64,000 nt of DNA, from assembly GCF_914767665.1 (NCBI RefSeq), contig NC_059503.1, positions 30,690,001 through 30,754,000 on the forward strand. Direction: 5' to 3'. A program made the translations under genes and the position numbers. Positions 13,130 to 24,781 of the stretch are shown here, piece by piece. The DNA is from Harmonia axyridis (lineage: Eukaryota > Arthropoda > Insecta > Coleoptera > Coccinellidae). The first letter of the stretch is position 1, and the number at the start of each line of letters is the position of its first letter. The notes beneath the pieces are model-generated. The model was given only the letters and a program-made list of their open reading frames with translations. It was not told the DNA's origin and ran no database searches.

Positions 13130-13515
13130 ATAATTCACGAATTCAATGAGTAATTATAAATTATTTTAAAATTCGAAACGTACGATTCAAATTCCGTTAT
13201 CTGTCAATTTTCGTAACAGTCACACCAACTGCCATGATATAATAGAAAAATCACTAGGATGTATAATCTGAATTATTCATTGAATTTCGACAATATTTTA
13301 CAAAACTTGACTGAAATAGAGAAAATATCGTCTAATACTCGTTGCAGAAGGCAATTCCAACACGAATACAACACTCATTCCGCTCCCTCGTCGCTCGTTT
13401 TCGAATTTCGCATTTGTGTTGTAATAGGATCCCATTCTGCAACTTCTTTTAGAATAAACTACTATGCTCCTATTCAAAGATTCCTCTGAATATGGGATCT
13501 CTACATGGTCTATCT
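13130..13515 (+). repeat. dispersed repeat, copy 2, with small ORF
   Basis: This is the reverse complement of 4861-5229. On the plus strand the frame 13259-13489 (76 codons) begins MYNLNYSLNFDNILQNLTEI and ends YAPIQRFL, parallel to copy 1. An in-frame size difference lies in the middle, where this copy reads NTRCRRQFQHEYNTHSAPSS. It starts 11 bases after the miniature element at 12655-13118. Confidence 0.7.
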
Positions 13516-13619
13516 TTATTTGGAACTTTGTTAGGAATGAATAGACACACCAGTTAACATTTCAAATAAAATCATATTAGAATATCTTTATGAATGAAAT
13601 CATATATGCAGGCTTGGTT

Positions 13620-14480
13620 AATCGATCGTCTAGAGGTATGATTCGATTACCTGGCCTTTCGTCTTTTTCTCCGTGACTTTGTTGGATTTGTAATAATTAA
13701 ACTCTTTTTGAATTATTTACATCTTTTTACAAAGCCACAATTATACAGTACAAACTCAGTATTGAGAAGATCCTAATAACGTCCTAATTACAAGTTTCTC
13801 ACTACGGTACTGAATTTCGTCTTTAACTCTAGTTTTAATTACCCGAAACGTCTTCGATTATCACGTCTTTGTCGTACTTCAAGTTTTCGGTAGTCTCGTC
13901 TTTGATTTGTTCGCGACTCTTCTTAATCTAGTTCGCGAACCGTCTTTTCGTCTTAAGTTTCAACCGACAGAACTTACTCTTACTTCGACTTAGACCGAAC
14001 TTTTCTCGTCTACGTCTTAACTTGAACTCTACCCGTCTTCGACTTAATTTGAACTGACACTCTGACGATTGGAACTTACCCTGTCTCGAATATCGACCTC
14101 CCTTCTTTCGGCTTGACCACACCCTTAGGGAAAGTACCATCCCCTAGTCCAATAAGAATTTTGCCGTACCGCCCACAAAGATCTTCGCGGATTCCTGGAA
14201 ATCGAATATTCTCGAAGGACAAGAACCTCATACACAGATGTGACACATCTGGTACGACCGTGTTGTCTTCGAACTTTCTCAACCCCCCAATAAATCTCTT
14301 CAAGATTTACAACTCCATGACATATCTTCGACACCTCGAAGAATTACACATCCTTTTTACATTATATGTACAATAACAATTCGTTCCCTGTAAATTCATT
14401 GAAACTGTCATGCCCTTGACACTTGAAAAAACTAATAGGTCTCCAAGCATCCGGTTGACCATCGCAATTATTTACAGGGA
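13620..14480. other. strand-asymmetric region of unknown origin
   Basis: From about 13800 to 14100 the plus strand is rich in repeated CGTCTT/CGACTT words, so the minus strand gives an Arg/Lys-rich frame. From about 14480 to 14076 the minus strand has a longer open frame with GGLRKFEDNTVVPDVSHLC and IGLGDGTFPKGVVKPK. It resembles nothing I can name and has no clear start or splice sites. It could be a decayed mobile-element frame. Confidence 0.3.
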
Positions 14481-14999
14481 ACAATAACTGGATCCTACAT
14501 ATATTTTTCAATATCTCTCTATTGAACAAAATACTACTTTTTAAATGATTCTTAGTGTAGTGGCTCTGTCTGCCTGAGATGTCGTTATGGGCTTCACGTC
14601 ACAATTTAGTGGTGCCCCGGGGAGTATATAGAATCCTTAGAACGAAGGCGCACCTTCAAATTTGACTCGAGAACGACTCACATCTACATGTGTGAAATCA
14701 TTCAGTCAGTTTGAGAGAAAACATTAAAATAAAAAATCATGTTATAAATACATTTTTTAGAATCTTCATTATCTTTTTCATCGAGGCATGTTATCCAAAT
14801 TTACTACCCTGCTGGGCTCATGAAATTTCGTGACCCTGATTGAAATAAATACATACCTGAAATTAGGTCATCTTCCATACAGGTGATCGTACTGCTACTT
14901 CGTGTAGGATGATACTGAAAAAGTTTCGATAAATTAAATTGCCGAATTTAATTTCAAAAGTGAAACTAAATAATTAATTATTTGAAAATTAATTCGCAC

Positions 15000-16480
15000 C
15001 ATTTGGCTTGTAGGGAATCTATCGATTCCCTCGAAAATATTCCGTCCGAGAACGAAAATCTTAAAAACAGAAGAACTCGGTGTAAAAACTTGGAATAATC
15101 AAAGCCACACCCCTTAGGGATCCGTAGAAAGGCGTTGTGAATGGCGAATAGAAAACAGCCTGAATGCCCATAAAACTCGGCATTTCAGGGAGAATAATTA
15201 AACAGAGTTCAGACCATTCTACAAGAAACTACGACTTCCACAGATGTTCCACACTTGCACCGACAACAAGAAGATTGAAGAATATCACATCTGTTCCCGA
15301 CCGGCGAAAAAAACTACCTGCGACCGAGCCACAACGACCCAAGCGTCCAGCGACCCTAAGAATCTAGACAAATACTCATCTTCTTCAAACGCTTTTAGTG
15401 GGTTGAAATAAATCGAATACGTATTTTTTATCCCGTTCTTTTATTTCCCTAAATTCCTTGGCAGTGAACTACTTGATAGTCACCGTATAAGGACTACAAC
15501 CCACAAATTGGTGACCCCGACGTGATTTGAAGAAGAAGCGAATCCCGAAGAAAAATGCCACAAGAAACCGAAGTATCAAGAGTCGCCGTCCGGATGCCAG
15601 AATTTGTCGTCACCGATCCTGAGTTATGGTTCGCTATGGCTGAAGGAAGTTTCCACAGCGCGGGGGTGACACAGGACCGGACTAAGTTTGGATATATTGT
15701 GGGTGCCCTACCAGCTAAGTACGCAACGGAGGTGAAGGACATTATATTGAATCCACCTACCGACGAGGCCTTCCACAAATTGAAGACGGAGCTAATTCGA
15801 CGTCTAAGTGCCACACAAGAGGAGAAGACCCGACGCCTCCTGGAGCGAGAAGAAATGGGAGACTGTAAGCCCTCACAGTTTCTTCGTCATTTACAGAGCC
15901 TTGCTGATCCAGCCGTTCCGGAGAGCCTCATGAAATCCCTCTGGATGAACCGTCTACCCAGAAGTGTCCAGGTGTCGTTGGCCATTGTGCAAGACAGCAG
16001 CCTCCAAGAGTTAGCTGTCCATGCAGACCACATCATGGAAGCAATCCGACCCCCCGTACAACGGGTGAACGAGACAACCAGCATCGAGGCCATCCTCAGT
16101 GCCAAGTTTGCCCAGCTCACACTCAGACTCAACCAGGAGATAGCAACCCTGAGAGCTGAACTGGCAGCCCAAGCAGTCCGATCCCGGAGAGACAGGAGCA
16201 GAGGCCACTCCCAGCATCGTCCAAGAAGTCTTAGTCGAGGCCGACAGCCAATCGACGGTAAGTGCTGGTATCATTGGAGATTTGGAGCCAGGTCCACTAG
16301 ATGCAGACAGCCCTGTAACTACGCCTCGGGAAACGAGGGGGGCCTTCACTAGGAGCGACCAGTGATCCCAGCCCATCGACGCGCCGCCTGTTCATCACCG
16401 ATAGGGACTCCAAGCTGCAGTTCCTGGTCGACACTGGAGCAGATCTGTGCGTCTTCCAACGAAGTGCAGTCCACGGTACT
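15000..16480 (+). mobile_element. 5' part of a CsRn1-like Ty3/Gypsy LTR retrotransposon
   Basis: A probable 5' LTR ends near 15505 (the AATAAA-containing region before it fits). After it comes a primer-binding site at 15509-15526, TGGTGACCCCGACGTGAT, complementary to the 3' end of tRNA-Trp. The gag frame follows at 15555-16352. A protease start is then found in the -1 frame with the active-site block LVDTGADLCVF at about 16424-16456. Homology stops at about 16480 and no RT, integrase or 3' LTR is present. Priming by tRNA-Trp together with a C-x2-H...C-x3-C knuckle is characteristic of the CsRn1 clade. The LTR start is not defined. Confidence 0.7.
15555..16352 (+). CDS. gag: gag protein of CsRn1-like LTR retrotransposon
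   Basis: The frame is 265 codons, open and uninterrupted. It starts with a capsid-like region (PEFVVTDPELWFAMAEGSFH, FGYIVGALPAKYATEVKDII) that should form the RNA-binding particle shell. An Arg/Ser-rich basic segment follows, then the knuckle CWYHWRFGARSTRCRQPC, with spacing C-x2-H-x9-C-x3-C (CHCC rather than the usual CCHC). The start was chosen as the first ATG about 30 bases after the primer-binding site. The stop is followed by a protease-like frame shifted by -1, so gag-pro would need a frameshift. The intact frame suggests a rather recent insertion, but the downstream pol is missing. Confidence 0.75.
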   Translation: MPQETEVSRVAVRMPEFVVTDPELWFAMAEGSFHSAGVTQDRTKFGYIVGALPAKYATEVKDIILNPPTDEAFHKLKTELIRRLSATQEEKTRRLLEREEMGDCKPSQFLRHLQSLADPAVPESLMKSLWMNRLPRSVQVSLAIVQDSSLQELAVHADHIMEAIRPPVQRVNETTSIEAILSAKFAQLTLRLNQEIATLRAELAAQAVRSRRDRSRGHSQHRPRSLSRGRQPIDGKCWYHWRFGARSTRCRQPCNYASGNEGGLH

Positions 16481-16716
16481 ATGATGGGGATTTCGTCATC
16501 GCCGCTGCTGAATTTATTTTTTATAGATTGCTGGGAAGTAATATGTGCATAGTCCAAGGAGGTTATTCCAATTCAATTGATTTATTTTGATATAATCTGA
16601 TGTTCAGCTCTATTCTGTAACTTTAAATCGAATAGAGATAGATGGTATATTTCGAATAGAAATACACCCGTCGATTCTCAATTGCTATTCTGTAACTCAA
16701 GTTGATTACGATCATC

Positions 16717-19353
16717 GAAATACGAGGCGTGTATTTAACGTAAGGTCTCCTTTTATTTTTTTCACATTAAATAACATTTATTTACTAAGTTTTGTACATT
16801 GCTGTAAAGCTTGAAATCTAAGCTATTTTTCTACGTAATCGCTATTCACTTCGATGATCTTCCTCATTCGTACGACAAACTTTTGTATCCCCCCCTCGAA
16901 GCACGATCCCGCCGCCTCGCGCAAGAACGAAATTTCATTCCTCCTAGATGTTTTTTAAGAGCAGGAAACATGTGGAAGTCACTAGGGGCGACGTCAGGAC
17001 TGTAAGGAGGGTGGTCCAACACATCCCAACTAAATTCCGTAATGAGTGACGTTGTTTTGTTGGCCACATGAGGACGCGCGTTGTCGTGACAATTTTAGGT
17101 ATAGCAGGTTATTCACCAAAATTGAATGAATAGAGTCTCTACTGCACACATCTTGGAGTTTTTCGGCCAACTCATTGAAAATTCACAGAAAATTCTCCAC
17201 ACCATTTTCGAACGTTTTTCACGTCCATACATTTCTCACCATACACTTCTTCCAATTGACGATGAATTTCTATAGGTGGAGTTTTTTTTTAGTGCAAAAA
17301 CTTAATGACTGAACGTAAAAAGGATTATGACAACATATTAAAAGAAGAAAAACAAAAAAAAATTGAATGCAGACTACAGGCTTCAGAAAATAAAAATATA
17401 TGCCTTTGGCAAACAGTGAAAGAATTAAGTGGACAGAACACAGGAACAGTTAAAATGCCAAATTCTCAAAATATGGATGATTTGGCAGAAAAGTTCAATG
17501 AATATTTCTCAACTATGGCAAGAAACCAAGTTGAAGACAAGGCAAAGATGAAATTCCAACATAATATTCCATACCAGGAAAATTCCTTTAAATTGCGTCA
17601 AATAAACAGCGAAGGACTACTGTCAACTGTCCGCCAATTGAAAAACAAGAGCAGTAGTGGCATCGATGGTGTACCGATGTATGTTGTAAAAGAGTGCATG
17701 ACTGAGATAGCTGAGGCATTAACTTACATAATTAACAACTCTCTGAAATATTATGTTTTTCCTGACCAACTGAAGCAAGCCAAAGTAAAACCAATTTATA
17801 AGAGGGGACGAAGATAATATGGAGAACTACAGGCCCATAAGTGTTTTGCCATCTTTTTCTAAAATATTTGAACTAGTCGTATGCAAGCAACTAACAACAT
17901 TCTTACTTAAAGAGGACATTTTATCGTCTACTCAGCATGGGTTTATGAAAGGAAAGTCTACTGCAACCGCTGTATTCAACTTCATCAAAATCATACTGGA
18001 GTCCTTAGAAGAAACAAACAGTGTAATGGCACTGTTGCTTGACCTATCAAAGGCTTTCGACACATTAAGCCAGTACGTTCTAAGAAAATTGGAGGCATAT
18101 GGTATAAGAGAAGTGGAGTTGGAATGGTTCAGATCCTACCTCTCATCTAGAACCCAGAGAGTCAAATCCAATCGAGATCGATCTGGCCATACCCCAGGGT
18201 AGTATATTGGGTCCCATCATTTTATCCTTTTCATAAATGACCTCCACAATGAATATAACTGCCAAGCGGAAGTTGATGTGATAAACTATACTGATGATAC
18301 AGATATTATTGTAAAAGGAAACACATACCAAGAAGCTGTCAAACTAGCAGAATGCAGCCTTAAAAGAGCAGAAGATTGGTTTTGTTCGAACAAACTGTGT
18401 ATGAACACAAATAAGACAACAGCAATTTTATTCAAGACTCCCCAAAGTAGATTTGACACTCCACAGAATATGAACTTGGGACATCTGACGCTAGATTTTA
18501 CCAAACACTCAAATCTTTTGGGACTTTAGATAGACGACACCTTGAATTGGTCTGAACACATTACAGTTTTGTGTGGCAAATTGAGCAATATCTGCTACTC
18601 TCTACTGCTGCTCAATAAAAACTATTCATCATGCTGTATTTGAGTCGAAACTCCGGTATGGCATCATGTTCTATGGATCATCTGCCCAGATCGAGAGAGT
18701 ACTATGTCTGCAAAAAAGAGCCCTCAGAAAAATGCTGAAAATATATAGCAGAGAATCCTGCAGGGGAAGGTTCAATGAATTTGGAGTTCTGACGACACCA
18801 GCTATTTACATCCAGGAGTGCCTCATCTTTGTCCACAAAAATAAACACCTCTTTGAAACCAAAACCTGCGGCCCATATGATACCAGAACAACACAATTAA
18901 AATATCCCCGCCATAGATTAACCATCACTGAAAAGGGTCCCGAGTACAGATGCGTGAGATTTTACAATAGTTTACCAGCCCAACTAAGAACCATACCTGA
19001 CTTAAAAAATTTTAAGAAGAGCATATATGAAATTCTATTAGACATTGAGCCATATTGTATTGAGGAATTTCTCGAGTATGTTTCAAAGTAAATTTGACTC
19101 AATTTCATTTCAAGTTTGTGAACTTTATTTCAAATAAAGATTATTATTATTATAACTCCCACCTGGAGGGAGCGACAACCGGCACTTCCATTGCAAATGG
19201 CTGCTACGTCAAGACTGAGCGTCCTAATGAGCTCTACCAGGTGTCGATTGGTGAAGGGGGGCCTAACGTATACAACAGTGTTGCCGGATTTCATCTAGCG
19301 CTACTTGCGGCGATACAATGGCCTTGAAGACCATACTTTGAATACACGCCTCG
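16717..19353 (-). mobile_element. mariner relic, apparently split by a non-LTR insertion
   Basis: Minus-strand frames read PPIEIHRQLEEVYGEKCMDV and VRKWCGEF (from about 17279), then after a deletion HDNARPHVANK and HPPYSPDVAPSDFHMFPALK (to about 16864). These are N-terminal and C-terminal landmarks of a mariner transposase. A string containing TACGAGGCGTGTATT lies at 16717-16736, and its inverted partner lies at 19336-19353 beyond the RT fragment. This suggests that the two are terminal repeats of one mariner and that the RT fragment at about 17290-19155 inserted into it. The central transposase, including DETW, is missing. The pairing of the ends is inference. Confidence 0.6.
17300..19155 (+). 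pseudogene. 5'-truncated non-LTR retrotransposon, RT frames broken
   Basis: Successive frames give the RT domain in order: KNKSSSGIDGVP, MENYRPISVLPSFSKIFELV, STQHGFMKGKST, LLLDLSKAFDTL, GSILGPI, then INYTDDTDIIV (the usual YADD box is changed to YTDD). A C-terminal segment with QKRALRKMLKIYSRESCRG and LDIEPYCIEEFLEY follows, with a stop at 19091. Frameshifts lie near 17815 and 18200, with a stop near 18528. The endonuclease and ORF1 are absent. The 3' end runs into an ATT repeat at 19138-19155, as in related copies. It belongs to the same family group as the element at 31-39 kb. Confidence 0.85.
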
Positions 19354-20446
19354 TATGTGATAGTTATCGAATAGAGATGGTTCCGATTGCCTAGACCCAG
19401 TCGGAGTTCCATTCCAAGATCGTAATTTTCAGGGGGGCGTGCGTTTTGTCACTGAAGTCATTCGTTACATTCAAATTCTGATGAATTCTGATTCTTGATA
19501 GATAATTACTGTGAATATCAATTACTAATTACATTTGGCGATAGAAGAAGAATTGGAATAGTAACAGTTCAAAATAGAAAGTCGCGAACTTAGGGAAACT
19601 AGTAATTGAGAAGTCTAAAACATTTTAGACTTCACACATGTCGTCCTGATCAGTTGCTGTAAATGAAGACGGATCTTTCGGAAATGCAAACATTTCTCAC
19701 ATTCTTCTGAGCATCCCAGGGGAGCATGCCCGCCTCGTTAGTTAGTCTTACTATAGATACTAAACCAGACTAAACAGACTTCATTTTTATGCTAAAATTT
19801 TAAATAAAACAGAAATTATTACTTGGAAATTTTATTGATGAATGGCAGGTCAAAAATAACTTAATTCTTCAATATTGAAGACTTCAACTATCTCATAATA
19901 AACTACCTAATAAATAATTATGAATTGATACATTTGCACTACATAGCATTTGTATTTCAATTTCTATACATACAAGAGCGTTGAAATAAAGTTTGGGATT
20001 GGTCGAGTTGACTTATCTATCCAAATTTCTTCCACAAGGGCTCATTTTTGGTCTGGAACAAATCTGCTCTGGTACCTACCTTTATTAATTTACTTCGACA
20101 ATTTATTTTTCCTCTCGCCTTCTGAGATGTCATAAAAGACCAGCCCTGTTGCCTCCAAAAGCGAATTAGGTCAACAAGAACACAAAAGCTACAAATGTCA
20201 AATCTGTGCATGTCTCAAAATTTTATTTTTCGGTTCCTTCAATTTTAACTAATTCTTGCAATAATTGATTGGAATAGATACTGTATTCAGTCACCCTAAA
20301 CTTTCAAAAATTAGAAAACTATAAAAAAAATCCACAAACTACACTTCACAAAAGCCAATATTTTGCTTCCAGCAACCATTTTTTTTTTTAAATTAGAAGG
20401 TTTAACAGCCTTTTCTGTATTTTATATCAGGGCGACTTTAGTAATT
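19354..20446. other. no supported gene
   Basis: No frame with recognisable motifs or convincing splice sites was found. It is AT-rich intergenic sequence between the mariner relic and the fold-back cluster. Confidence 0.3.
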
Positions 20447-20612
20447 ATTCAGAGTAAGCCTGGGAAATATCGCTCTGATCGAGATGACATTTTCCAGACT
20501 TACCAAATTTGAGGTGTAGCTTACGAATCAGCTGTGAAAAAACTGCAATCGCGTTAGGTTTTCCAAAAACAATTTTTTCACCATGGTGACTCACTTATTT
20601 CTTATATATGTA

Positions 20613-21778
20613 CAGTGCATCCCATTTTGGGTGAGACAGCCAGGTTTCTCGCTTGTTATTTAAGATAGAGCCTTGCGATATTCACGTTCCTGTCCTACTT
20701 TTTCGTGAAACTCAAGTTGGTCTAATCAGATTTTGCATAACTGTTTCCGTTCAAGAGATACAGGGTGATTTTGGAAATTGATACTTTTCGGACCCCTCCT
20801 TTATCTCCGAAGTTATCAGAAATAATGCTGAGGTAAAAACTACGTCTGAATCAGAATTCTGCGTAGAATCCAGTGGCGTACTCAATTTTTTTTTTCGGGG
20901 TATGGTCTTAAAGATTCAACACAAACCTATATTTTTTTTTAATGGAACACCATGTATATCATTACTTCCTTGAATTCGTTATTTTTTTCCCTTCAAAATG
21001 ATGTATGATACTATGTAGGTAGGAGGTTCAAAAATGTTAAAAAAACACTAAAACATCAAATAATGAAGATTTTTTGTTAATGGGCAATGGATTTCCTATA
21101 TAAAAGAAGAATCAATAATAGTAACAATAATTCATAGCGATGACGGCTAGATCAGATTGGTTTTTTCCCTCCAATACCTACTTGATAAAATATTGCTCCC
21201 AAAGGCATAGTAGCCATAATAACAACAAAGATGTTTGTATCATCAATGACCTACTACTTTTAAAAATCGAAAGTAGTAATCCTCTTATTGATACATAGGA
21301 AATTCATGGCCCATTTACAAAAAATCCTCATTATTTGATGTTTTAGTGTTTTTTATCATTTCTGAACATCCTACTTACATAGTCTTATACATCATTTAGA
21401 AGGGAAAAAATATCGAATTCAACGAAGTAATGATATATAGGGTGTTCCATTAAAAAAAATATAGGTTTGTGTTGAATCTTCAAAACCATACCCCGAAAAA
21501 AAATATTGAGTACGCCACTGGATTCTACGCAGAATTCTGATTCAGACGTAGTTTTTACCTCAGCTTTATTTCTAATAACTTCGGAGATAAAGGAGACGTC
21601 CGAAAAGTATCAATTTCCAAAATCACCCTGTATCTCTTGAACGGAAACAGTTGTGCAAAATCTGATTAGACCAACTTGAGTTTCACGAAAAAGTAGGACA
21701 GGAACGTGAAAGCCGCAAGGCTCTATCTTAAATAACAAGCGAGAAACCTGGCAGTCTCACCCAAAATGGGATGCACTG
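20613..21778. mobile_element. TA-flanked fold-back element nested in a larger arm
   Basis: The arms at 20613-21109 and 21294-21778 are reverse complements of nearly 500 bp. The termini are CAGTGCATCCCATTTTGGG and its complement, with TA on each side (20611-20612 and 21779-21780). The flanking sequence resumes with CACTGTTGATTTGTGG, and the opposite arm of the host fold-back has this uninterrupted at about 22585-22600. The insertion is therefore younger than its host. It encodes no protein. Confidence 0.85.
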
Positions 21779-22734
21779 TACACTGTTGATTTGTGGAGAT
21801 ATTCGCCCAACATTTAATATCAATTATGTTTTACGCAATTTCCAACATCATTATATCCAAAAAACCTAAGGAATTGTTATTTATTTTCGTTCGAATTCGC
21901 CCATGTGAATTTCCATAATGACATATAGGATACGATCCGTTTGCGCTATTGCCGATTCCAACAGATTTCAGATGGTCTAAGAATGTCAAAGATTGACAAA
22001 AATATATGTGTCATAGGTATCAACTTGTAAAATGAATTTACTTATTCATTAAAATTATAATTTATATGAGAAGCTTAGGTTACATTAGGTTTGGTTCATT
22101 TATCACGAAAAGTCTTAGCACTTCTTTGTTAACTTTTTCCAACACATTACGTAATGTATTTATATCGAAAACAGCTGATTTGACCATATCCTTTCCTGTC
22201 AAAGGTGGCTAGTGGTCTTTGCTGGCTAACTTTTCCAACTACATATATTATTTGTATTATTTGTAATTAAAATAGTAGAACAAAGCATGACGTAATGGAA
22301 TATGTGTTGGAAAAAGTTAACAAAGATGGGCCTAATAATTTTATTAATACATTAACCTAACCTTCTCCTATGAATTAAAATTTTAATGAATAAGAAAATT
22401 TATTATAAAAGTTGATATGACATATATTTATCTGTTGGAACTGGCAACAACGCTAACGAATGGCGAGTTGATCGCATCTTATATGCTATTATGGAAATTC
22501 AAGATGGACGACTTCAAAGGAAAATATATGTTGGAAAATGCGTAAAATATGATTGATAGTAAATATTGCGCCTTGCAAATAAACCACAAATCAACAGTGT
22601 TTAAGGGGAATGAGCGGGTGAAAAATATCAATTTTTTTATTTTGGAAAAATCAAATACGATTGCGTTTTTTTTTAAGTGGATTCGTAATCTACACCTCAA
22701 ATTCGGTATGTGTGAAAATAGTATATTGTGAAAC

Positions 22735-23527
22735 AAGTGGGGAAAGTCCAACTTTTCTCGCGAGTGTGGAAGTTTGTGGCACGAGCCTAAAAGGCTAGTG
22801 CCGCAAACACACGAGCGAGAAAAGGAATTTTCCTACAACTGCTATGGAAAGTAGCGTATTCTCCACAGCTTACTCAATTTCAAAACTATTTGTTGCTCAT
22901 ACTGTGGGAAATATTATTCCCCACGGCACTTTGCCCACACCTCGCTTGGTAGACCAATGAAATTGGGCTTTTGAGTCGTTTCTATGGAAACGCAATAAAT
23001 TAGCACATACTGTCAACGGAGGCCATTTTGATTTGAATCAAGTCCATTACTTGAATTATTGAAATTTGTGCAGTTGTAGGAAAAGGAAAGTGTGCAACAT
23101 GTGGAGAAAGTCCTTTTCTCGCTCGTGTGTTTGCGGCACTCTCCTTTCAGGCTCGTGCCACAAACTTCCACACTCGCGAGAAAAGCTGGACTTTCCCCAC
23201 TTGCACAATATACTTTTCCTATAACTGCACGAATTTCAATAATTCAAGTTATGGACTTGATTCCAATCAAAATGGCCTTCGTTGACAGTACGTGCTTATT
23301 TATTGCGTTTCCATAGAAACAACTATCAAAAGCCCAATTTCATTGGTCTACCAAGCGAGGTGTGGGCAAAGTGCCGTGGGGAATAATATTGGGCAAAGTG
23401 CCGTGGGGAATAATATTGGGCAAAGTGCCGTGGGGAATAATATTTCCCACAGTTTGGGCAATACATAGTTTTGAAATTAAGTAAGCTATGAAGAATACGC
23501 TACTTTCCATAGCAGTTGTAGGAAAAC
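22735..23527. repeat. large palindrome of a dispersed repeat family
   Basis: The left half, from CCTACAACTGCTATGG at 22828, reads back in reverse complement from GTTGTAGG at 23527. At 22745-22825 and 23100-23205 there are internal hairpins around TTTGTGGCACGAGCC and GGCACTnTCC. A third single-armed copy of the family lies at 39413-39745. The right half has an 81 bp expansion made of three 27 bp units (23364-23444). Confidence 0.75.
23364..23444 (+). repeat. three tandem 27 bp units
   Basis: The unit GGGCAAAGTGCCGTGGGGAA plus TAATATT occurs three times in succession without visible differences. The left arm of the same palindrome and the 39.4 kb copy have a single unit. Confidence 0.9.
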
Positions 23528-23719
23528 TTCATTTCAATCAGAGCATTATTTGTCATTAATGGCTTACTCTGAATAATTCCCGCGATTTTCATTATGACCA
23601 ACCTTCTTGGATTCAAAGGACATTGACAATACTTCAGTTGTTTACCACATCATTTCCTATGGCGGTACCATGAAATTAAAGTAGTTGATTAAATACGGGG
23701 ATTAATCATCATTTTATAC

Positions 23720-24138
23720 CTTTTCAGTAATTTGAAGTTTCTTCCTATTCCTTCCTCTATTGAATCTTCCTATATCTGACGCCGTTTTTGTATATCCCAT
23801 ACTTATAGACGGTACCCAGTCAGGATTGCGATCATCTTCCAAACCTGCTGGTTTTCCTGAGAGAATTTATGAATATTGAATCAGTAAACTTTCAAATAAT
23901 AGATGCCTTTACCTGTAACGAAATGCTTTGAACATACTACAGCATTTTTCAATTTCTTTTCCGTTAAATCAGCTCTTCTGATAGCTGATAGCCATTTTTC
24001 TCTCCGTAACTTTGAAAGCTCATTCAAAACCTTTTTATGGGTAAAATTGAGTATGGCAGGTATTCTAAAGAATTTAACATTGTCACGAGGTCTTCTATTA
24101 CCACAATCAACCACGCAACAAAACGATGGCATATTGAT
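23720..24138 (-). CDS. THAP zinc-finger protein, 5' exons
   Basis: Exon 24138-23913 contains the ATG at 24132 and reads MPSFCCVVDCGNRRPRDNVK, FFRIPAI, KLRREKWLSAIRR, VVCSKHFVTG. It joins in phase 1 to exon 23856-23720, which reads GKPAGLEDDRNPDWVPSISM and ends LQITEK before a GT donor. This is a complete THAP domain (C-x3-C, the REKW Trp, C-x2-H, DWVPS end), a zinc-dependent DNA-binding fold shared with P-element transposase. No later exon was found: the next intron would enter the fold-back cluster. An AG acceptor lies six bases before the ATG, in phase with the last donor of the upstream THAP gene, so it could be either a 5'-UTR splice or an internal exon of a two-THAP protein. Confidence 0.75.
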
Positions 24139-24781
24139 CTAGAAAAAAAAAAAGAAGAAATACTGAAATAATTATTTGAAACCCAGTTTGTTTGCACCAC
24201 AGCCTCCATAATTCAGCATCAGCTGATCGTGACCATAGAGACATACTTAGACCACAGAATCACAGACTCTTTCCTTTCTTTGTCTATGGTCTCTGCTATG
24301 GAACGAACGAAGGATTATAGACAAAGGAAGGAAAAGACTGACGACTATACAGAATGATTGTAAAGTGCTTTGACAAACTTCAGGAGGTGCCTCCTCCTGG
24401 TTAATATTTTAATATGATTGTCCAAATAAATATATGTGCGGAAATGTTTCGTTTCCAAGATACAAGTACTGCGTTCTGGAAGTTCCTAACGTTTGCACCG
24501 TGCGAACCAGGGAGTTGAAACTGTGGATTCTATAACCAATTGACTTTCTGCCTTAATTCTATCACATTCTTCAAACACCTGATTAATTTTCCGAACTGGC
24601 AACATAGCTACGAATTCGACGTAAAGCTCAATAATCTCTCAAGGTCACTTGTAGATTCGGCATGGCAATATTACCATTTTCAGTTTCAGAAATTAAGTTA
24701 TTTCAAATTTAATGATTTTCGTGTTCTGATTACAATTTATGAAAAATATACAAATAATAACAAATAAAATATTCTACTTAC

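Larger units (their letters stand above)
20447..23574. mobile_element. compound of nested fold-back elements
   Basis: The outer ends are ATTCAGAGTAAGCC (from 20447) and its complement (to 23574), and AATT lies outside both (20443-20446 and 23575-23578). Inside is a second fold-back. Its left arm (about 20505-22200, counted with an insert) pairs with the right arm at about 22210-22710, and its left arm is split by a third element at 20613-21778. To its right lies a further palindrome (about 22828-23527). No coding capacity was seen. Boundaries between layers are approximate except where stated. Confidence 0.6.

Noticed and set aside
15494..16557. Minus-strand frames opposite the gag gene
   Set aside because: They are shadows of the gag frame, which carries the capsid and knuckle motifs.
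23364..23444. Possible CRISPR-like array
   Set aside because: The 27 bp units are directly adjacent with no spacers, in a eukaryotic fold-back element.
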